Of a stretch of DNA of 16,461 bases, positions 12,296-16,461 are shown one piece after another (within the stretch, counting starts at the first letter, position 1; every line of letters starts with the position of its first letter). This stretch comes from an uncultured bacterium (GTDB lineage Bacteria > Bacillota > Clostridia > Christensenellales > QALW01). The notes under the pieces were generated by a model that was given only the letters and a program-made list of their open reading frames with translations, did no database searches and had not been told where the DNA came from. Both the position numbers and the translations under genes were made by a program. Location of the stretch: contig CAJMLN010000042.1 in assembly GCA_905214315.1 (NCBI GenBank), positions 1 to 16,461 on the forward strand, read 5' to 3'.

Positions 12296-15200
12296 TTACA
12301 GCATAATCTTCGGCTTGGTACTGGTTTTATCCAGATTTTTATTATAAAAAGGATCTCCGTTTTTCAAATAATCCCGATAAGCCTCTTCTGAACGCACAAA
12401 ATCAATGGAGGGGATCTCCGCAGCGTTTCTGGACTTGGACTCCATATGATACAAACGTACCCGTGCGTCATACAATACGCCAAGGCCATATTTCCCTGCA
12501 CGCAGGCAAAGCTCCACATCACTGCCGCAAACAATAAAGCTCTCATCAAAACATCCGATTTTCTGCAGCGTTTTACGGGAAACAGCCATACAGGCGCCGG
12601 TAACGGCAAGAACATCCCGGTTCACCATGGGCGATACAAATAGATCCGCCGCATGCCGCTGCGGCTGTCCTTTATACACATGATCCGCCCAACCACTCAT
12701 CCCTACCACAACGCCCGCATGCTGGATCGTTTCATCCGGGTACAACAACAGCGCGCCCACTACACCGATATCCGGCCTTAGGGCATTTTCCGCGAGGCGT
12801 TCGATCCAATCCGGAGAGATCACAACGGTGTCGTTGTTTAAAAAAATGAATATTTCCCCATGGCTGTTCTGAATGCCTAAATTATTCACCCTTGACCAGT
12901 TGAAGGCAAATGGCGCCTCCAGGATCCGGATACGGCCATCCTGCTCCTTCAGCTCCTTAAAGCAGGAAAAGGCAGTCTCTTCTGCAGAACAATTATTTAA
13001 AATCAAAATTTCAAAATTCTGATAGCTGGATTTTTGCAGAATACTTTCCACACACGCCTTTAAATCCGCAGCATGATCCTTTGTAGGAATGATTATGGAC
13101 ACCAGAGGCTTCTCTTTGAGCGTATCAAAGCGCGCGTCATATACAAACAGATATTCACTGTCCTGCGCATAAGCAAGTGGGCCATAGCGGCGCTTTAAAT
13201 GCGCGTCCAGCGCCTGCCGCCCCGCCTCATGAGCATAGGGCTTTGCCGCAGGATTAACTGACGTTGAACTTTCCGTTTCCCGCCAGGAATAAAGCACATC
13301 AGGAATATGATAAATTTTTTCGGTATGCTCCGTAAAGCGCAGCATCAGATCATAATCCTGGCTGCCGCTGTATACATCACGCATTTGCCCAACCTGATCG
13401 AACAGGTCCGTCCGGAATACAAAAAGGTGACAGATATACATCTGCGAATACAACAGATCCCTGTTAAAATCCGGTTTAAAAAACGGCAGAACCCTGCGGC
13501 CATTTTTTAAATGATCTTCATCGCTGTAAATCACATCCGGATGGTGTTCACAAACTGCTTCCGCCACGGCAGAAAGAGCATGTACGGCCAGCCGGTCATC
13601 ATGGTCCAAAAGTGCCAAGTATTCGCCCGATGCCATTTCCCTGCATACATTGGTATTTCCGGCAATTCCCAGATTCTGCTCCAGCTTTTTAAGCTTAATG
13701 CGCGAATCCTTTGCAGCAAAGGCCGCTGCGGTTTCGTAAACATAACTATGAGCCTGATCGCTGGCGTCCGCCAGACAGAGCTCAAAATGCCCGTAGGTCT
13801 GTTTGAGGCAGGAGAGGATCATCTCCTCCAGCATTTCTTTATCTGTATTATACAGCGGAACCAGGATACTGATCAGCGGTCCATCCTTGGGTCCTTTATA
13901 CGCGCCGCCGGGCACGGTATTGCATTTGATCCAGCGCTCATATTCCGAATGCAAATGAAAGCCCGCATTTTTTCTTCTGCGGCAAAAATGCAGAACGCTC
14001 CTAACCGCTTTCACAAGAAACGACGGTGCAAATGTTTTAAAAAATGCCTTGGCAATGCGCTTTTTCCCCAGCCTTGCAGGATCGTTCTCTAATTCTTGAA
14101 TCCGGGCGAGCGCTTCACGGTATCGCACCTCTGCGTCCGTTTGCCCGGGCGTACAAAACTCCTGCGGCCTTTGTTCGTTCCCTGAATCTTTTTCCAATTT
14201 CTCACAGCAGGCTTGTTCGCTGAAAATACGGCGGCCTGCCGGATCCAAAATAAATCCCTCAAAAACCTGCTCAGCTGATTCATATTCCGCAAGGCGGGCA
14301 TGGTCCAATCCAAAATGCGCATATGCCTTCGCTTCCAGTTCACGGTTGGGAAACGCACGGAAAAATTGCTTCAATGCACGAGTTAAAAGATATCCCGCCG
14401 GAATATTTTCCGCGGTCCATTCCTGATGAAAAAAAATCAGAGAATCTCCCTCTGCAAAGCAATTGGCAAAGACCATACCCGGATAGCCGCGTTCCAAAAC
14501 GGTATCAATAGTTCCGGATGGGTTCCGGCCTGCACGGAGAATACTCTCAAAAAAACGATCAAGCCAAATAAAAAATGTATCGGTTTTTCCATTCTGGACC
14601 GCATGATACAAAACCTGCTGTAATGTGGGTACATTCATAGAACGTGCGGTAATTCCCCGATCCGTGAGCTTTTCATCCAAAATCCGAATACCGGAGGTCA
14701 AAAGGCGCAAATAGTTGTTATGTACATCCTGAATATGCGCTTTTGCCTGCTTTGCTGCCGGAAAGCTCAGCACCGTACCGTCACTGTAAACGGCAGTGCC
14801 GATGCGGTACCGCGCTTTGCAGCCGCAATTGAAAAAAGCTGCATTCAATCTTTTTTGCATCTGCACGGGCTGTTCGGCAGCCTCTATAAGGTAGGCGGGA
14901 GCAAAGAAAGGAAATACACCGTTTTCAGCAACCTGCCGTGCAAGTGCACACACAGAAGAATATGGATACAGCAGCCTGTCCGCCTCCCATGCCTGCGGAA
15001 GACAGCGGTCGGAAAACACTGCTCCGGGCATTATAGCGTCAGGAAACAGATAATAAAAATCCGTATGAGGATAGCCGCCCCGCACAAGCAGTCGTTTCAG
15101 TTCTTCATGGCTGAATCCGGTTGCCGGGAACGCATCTTCGGTGCCGCAGGCAGCAAAGCTTTCCCAATGCTGCAGGCCAAAGCGATTTTGGGCAGTAAGC

Positions 15201-15694
15201 AGCAGCTTGCCGCCAGGCTTTAAAACATCGTGCAGTCTGTTAAAAAGCTCTTCAAACGACGCCGCAGAATCTGCATATTCCTCCATACCGTGCAAAAGGA
15301 CAGCATCGAACGTTTTCTCAAGCCGTATATCGCAAAACTGCCCCACAAAAACAGCAAGATGGTTCTCTTCCGCATACAGCGTGCAAAGCCGCTCCGCCCG
15401 GCTGCGTGAAGGCTCTACCACCGTCACAGACTGGCACTTCTCACAAAGGACTCCTGTAACAGCGCCAAATCCGGTACCAATCTCCAGTACAGATGCATCC
15501 GGGGCAAATTCATACCACGACAGTAGATTTCTTTCATTTAATGAAATCGCTGCAAAAACGGCGGCAAAATCAGCATCTGTTAAAGCTGCTTCGGCATTGC
15601 CGCCGTATTTTTTTAAATACGCCTTAAATTCTTGTTCTGCATTGCCGCCGCAAGGCTCGCTGCCTTTATAAAAATCCAGATGCAAGATGGCCAT
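12296..15694 (-). CDS. WsaE-like trifunctional enzyme: methyltransferase + two GT2 glycosyltransferase domains
   Basis: 1132 aa from ATG 15694, which has AAAAAGGAG six bases upstream. A longer frame from 15751 lacks a binding site. Domain 1 (about residues 40-240) is a class I SAM methyltransferase with VLEIGTGFG (69-77). A middle region (about 280-500) contains FANCF (409-413) and FFHQEW (421-426). It resembles the end of a kinase-like fold but has His where such domains normally have Asp. A charged linker (522-545) leads to GT2 domain 1 (604-860: PLISILVPLYN, LDHDD at 696-700, SDEDHL). GT2 domain 2 (863-1110) has PLVSIIIPTKDH, LNND (952-955) and DVELCLR. The order and length match WsaE, which makes and methylates rhamnan chain ends. 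It is first in the operon with the WsaF-like gene. Both GT2 domains look intact. Whether it methylates is inferred. Confidence 0.88.
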   Translation of the reverse strand: MAILHLDFYKGSEPCGGNAEQEFKAYLKKYGGNAEAALTDADFAAVFAAISLNERNLLSWYEFAPDASVLEIGTGFGAVTGVLCEKCQSVTVVEPSRSRAERLCTLYAEENHLAVFVGQFCDIRLEKTFDAVLLHGMEEYADSAASFEELFNRLHDVLKPGGKLLLTAQNRFGLQHWESFAACGTEDAFPATGFSHEELKRLLVRGGYPHTDFYYLFPDAIMPGAVFSDRCLPQAWEADRLLYPYSSVCALARQVAENGVFPFFAPAYLIEAAEQPVQMQKRLNAAFFNCGCKARYRIGTAVYSDGTVLSFPAAKQAKAHIQDVHNNYLRLLTSGIRILDEKLTDRGITARSMNVPTLQQVLYHAVQNGKTDTFFIWLDRFFESILRAGRNPSGTIDTVLERGYPGMVFANCFAEGDSLIFFHQEWTAENIPAGYLLTRALKQFFRAFPNRELEAKAYAHFGLDHARLAEYESAEQVFEGFILDPAGRRIFSEQACCEKLEKDSGNEQRPQEFCTPGQTDAEVRYREALARIQELENDPARLGKKRIAKAFFKTFAPSFLVKAVRSVLHFCRRRKNAGFHLHSEYERWIKCNTVPGGAYKGPKDGPLISILVPLYNTDKEMLEEMILSCLKQTYGHFELCLADASDQAHSYVYETAAAFAAKDSRIKLKKLEQNLGIAGNTNVCREMASGEYLALLDHDDRLAVHALSAVAEAVCEHHPDVIYSDEDHLKNGRRVLPFFKPDFNRDLLYSQMYICHLFVFRTDLFDQVGQMRDVYSGSQDYDLMLRFTEHTEKIYHIPDVLYSWRETESSTSVNPAAKPYAHEAGRQALDAHLKRRYGPLAYAQDSEYLFVYDARFDTLKEKPLVSIIIPTKDHAADLKACVESILQKSSYQNFEILILNNCSAEETAFSCFKELKEQDGRIRILEAPFAFNWSRVNNLGIQNSHGEIFIFLNNDTVVISPDWIERLAENALRPDIGVVGALLLYPDETIQHAGVVVGMSGWADHVYKGQPQRHAADLFVSPMVNRDVLAVTGACMAVSRKTLQKIGCFDESFIVCGSDVELCLRAGKYGLGVLYDARVRLYHMESKSRNAAEIPSIDFVRSEEAYRDYLKNGDPFYNKNLDKTSTKPKIML

Positions 15695-15719
15695 AATAAA
15701 CTCCTTTTTATGGTGCTTT

Positions 15720-15746
15720 GATCGCAAATATGCCGCTGCGGCGATC
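15720..15746 (-). repeat. Nested inverted repeats in the wsaE-like leader
   Basis: GATCGC (15720-15725) and GCGATC (15741-15746) enclose a second pair, GCCGC / GCGGC around one T (15732-15742). They could form alternative RNA structures between the promoter and the start codon; regulatory meaning is unproven. Confidence 0.4.
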
Positions 15747-15763
15747 AGCAAATATTTTTTTAA

Positions 15764-15792
15764 ATTATACTCTAAGCAGCCATAAAAGTCAA
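15764..15792 (-). promoter_or_regulatory. Promoter of the wsaE-wsaF-like operon
   Basis: TTGACT (15792-15787), a 17-bp spacer and TATAAT (15769-15764) on the minus strand, about 70 nt upstream of ATG 15694. It resembles the promoter of the 814-aa surface protein (same -35 and -10). Confidence 0.82.
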
Positions 15793-15861
15793 ACTCTATC
15801 CATTTTTCCCAGGGAGAAAAGCCTTCATCCGGCTGAAAGGGAAGCTACAGCTACCTTCTAT

Positions 15862-15882
15862 AGTATTTCCTGTAAAAATACT
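15862..15882. repeat. Short inverted repeat in the surface-gene/operon gap
   Basis: AGTATTT and AAATACT with a 7-nt spacer, between the terminator of the right-edge gene and the operon promoter. Nothing else convincing lies in 15793-15902. Confidence 0.35.
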
Positions 15883-15902
15883 TTCAAGCAAATTTATTTT
15901 GC

Positions 15903-15931
15903 AAAAAAAGAGCCGCTACGCGGCTCTTTTT
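15903..15931 (-). terminator. Terminator of the right-edge surface protein gene
   Basis: AAAAAGAGCCGC and GCGGCTCTTTTT around a TAC loop. It has the same stem as the terminator at 8384-8412, with a different loop. It lies 15 nt beyond the stop codon. Confidence 0.9.
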
Positions 15932-15945
15932 ACTATCCTACAGGC

Positions 15946-16461
15946 TTATTCCTGCTCTTTTTTCTTTTTTGCAGCAACTACCACACCCAGCATTACACAG
16001 GCTGCAGCGGCTATCGCAATAATTGCAACCGGAGCCATATCGCCCGTCGGGCAGGCCTTTGTCGTCGTTCCGTATACAAGGTTTGCTGTCGGACCGCCAT
16101 TAGCTGCCGTCGTAATCGTCGATACCGGCTTCTGCGTTTCCATGGTCTCCCGGGTAAAGCCATATACCGTAAACTGATCTCCGGCTTTTGCTCCCTCTAT
16201 CTTCAGCAGCATAAAGGGTACATATTCCTTGTTGTCCTTCGGGCTGGTCGCCTTATCCGGACAGTCAATCGTAAGCGTTGCTACCTTATTCGGTGCTATC
16301 GTAACTGTTTCGCCGGCCTTTACCGTCGTCCAGGCACTATCCTCCAAACGAGCCTCCAGCACCAGCTTGATCTCGCTCTTGCCGGTATTGTGAATCTTCA
16401 CCGTCATTTTGCCGTCCTTCAGATGGCCGGCAAACTTATCGAATTTCACAAAAACGCCCGC
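15946..16461 (-). CDS. C-terminal part of a membrane-anchored surface protein (start beyond right edge)
   Basis: 171 residues are visible; the frame stays open to the window edge (AGVFVKFDKFAGHLKDGKM at its left end), so the internal GTG at 16449 is not the start. The first 110 residues form a beta-rich domain alignable with module D of the 814-aa protein: AGVFVKFDKFAGHLKDGKM against GSIFISSDKAKGF-ADIKDGKV, and AGDQFTVYGF against AGTSFIVAGI. A Thr/Asn/Gly linker follows (STITTAANGGPTANLVYG). The anchor has CPTGD, a hydrophobic helix (APVAIIAIAAAACVMLGVVV) and AAKKKKEQE. The last residues KKKEQE are identical in the two proteins. It is likely exported and anchored at the envelope; the unseen N-terminal part determines its function. 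The PTGD motif is an incomplete LPXTG, so sortase attachment is uncertain. Confidence 0.85.
   Translation of the reverse strand, partial: AGVFVKFDKFAGHLKDGKMTVKIHNTGKSEIKLVLEARLEDSAWTTVKAGETVTIAPNKVATLTIDCPDKATSPKDNKEYVPFMLLKIEGAKAGDQFTVYGFTRETMETQKPVSTITTAANGGPTANLVYGTTTKACPTGDMAPVAIIAIAAAACVMLGVVVAAKKKKEQE

Noticed and set aside
13511..14092. 193-aa plus-strand ORF opposite the GT2 domain
   Set aside because: Antisense shadow of the WsaE-like gene with no start signals.

Overview
The window looks like a chromosomal segment of a Gram-positive Clostridia-type Firmicute. The signs are AAGGAGG-type ribosome binding sites, near-consensus sigma-A promoters, many Rho-independent terminators, a YhbY protein, DUF6809-like proteins (name from memory), and secreted proteins ending in a membrane anchor with a Lys-rich tail. 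A gut or host-associated Oscillospirales/Lachnospirales-like bacterium would fit, but the species cannot be named from the sequence.

Left part (1-2570, all on the minus strand). A probable toxin-like/DUF6883-like protein with an N-terminal Cys/His knuckle (328-906) is followed 14 nt later by a small DUF4926-like partner that runs off the left edge (1-313). Upstream lie an SGNH/GDSL hydrolase (1055-1714) with its own promoter and terminator, and two overlapping paralogous small helical proteins (DUF6809-like, 1809-2491). A possible 31-codon leader ORF with a very good ribosome binding site (2475-2570) precedes that pair.

Regulator array (2650-4282, plus strand). Four separate single-domain XRE/Cro helix-turn-helix genes follow one another, each with its own leader. 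Three are clear paralogues sharing the ending YYNxSxDYLxG. Repeats in the intergenic regions look like operators, notably an 18-bp element present twice next to the -35 box of the fourth gene. No enzyme or phage structural gene sits between them.

Housekeeping block (4373-5210). yhbY (minus strand, ribosome-assembly RNA-binding protein) converges on the array through a shared terminator. It is followed by tRNA-Thr(CGU) and tRNA-Leu(CAA) on the plus strand, with a strong promoter and terminator. About 440 bases without a convincing gene follow (5211-5649). They contain a terminator-like hairpin and a perfect inverted repeat.

Central block (5650-8293, plus strand). A MATE-like 12-helix transporter, a small helical ferritin-like protein, and a zinc-ribbon/poly-Gln/DUF4870-like membrane protein whose Gln tract contains a pure (CAA)10 microsatellite.

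Surface block (8384-16461, minus strand). An 814-aa secreted, membrane-anchored protein with several carbohydrate-binding-like modules lies at one end. The 3' part of a second surface protein lies at the right edge. The two share a pre-anchor domain, an anchor, 28 identical nucleotides around the stop codon, and a nearly identical terminator. Between them is a two-gene operon resembling WsaE/WsaF of S-layer glycan synthesis: a methyltransferase plus two GT2 glycosyltransferase domains in one 1132-aa chain, then a GT-B rhamnosyltransferase-like protein. Together these suggest assembly of a rhamnose-containing cell-surface glycan near abundant surface proteins; that link is inference.
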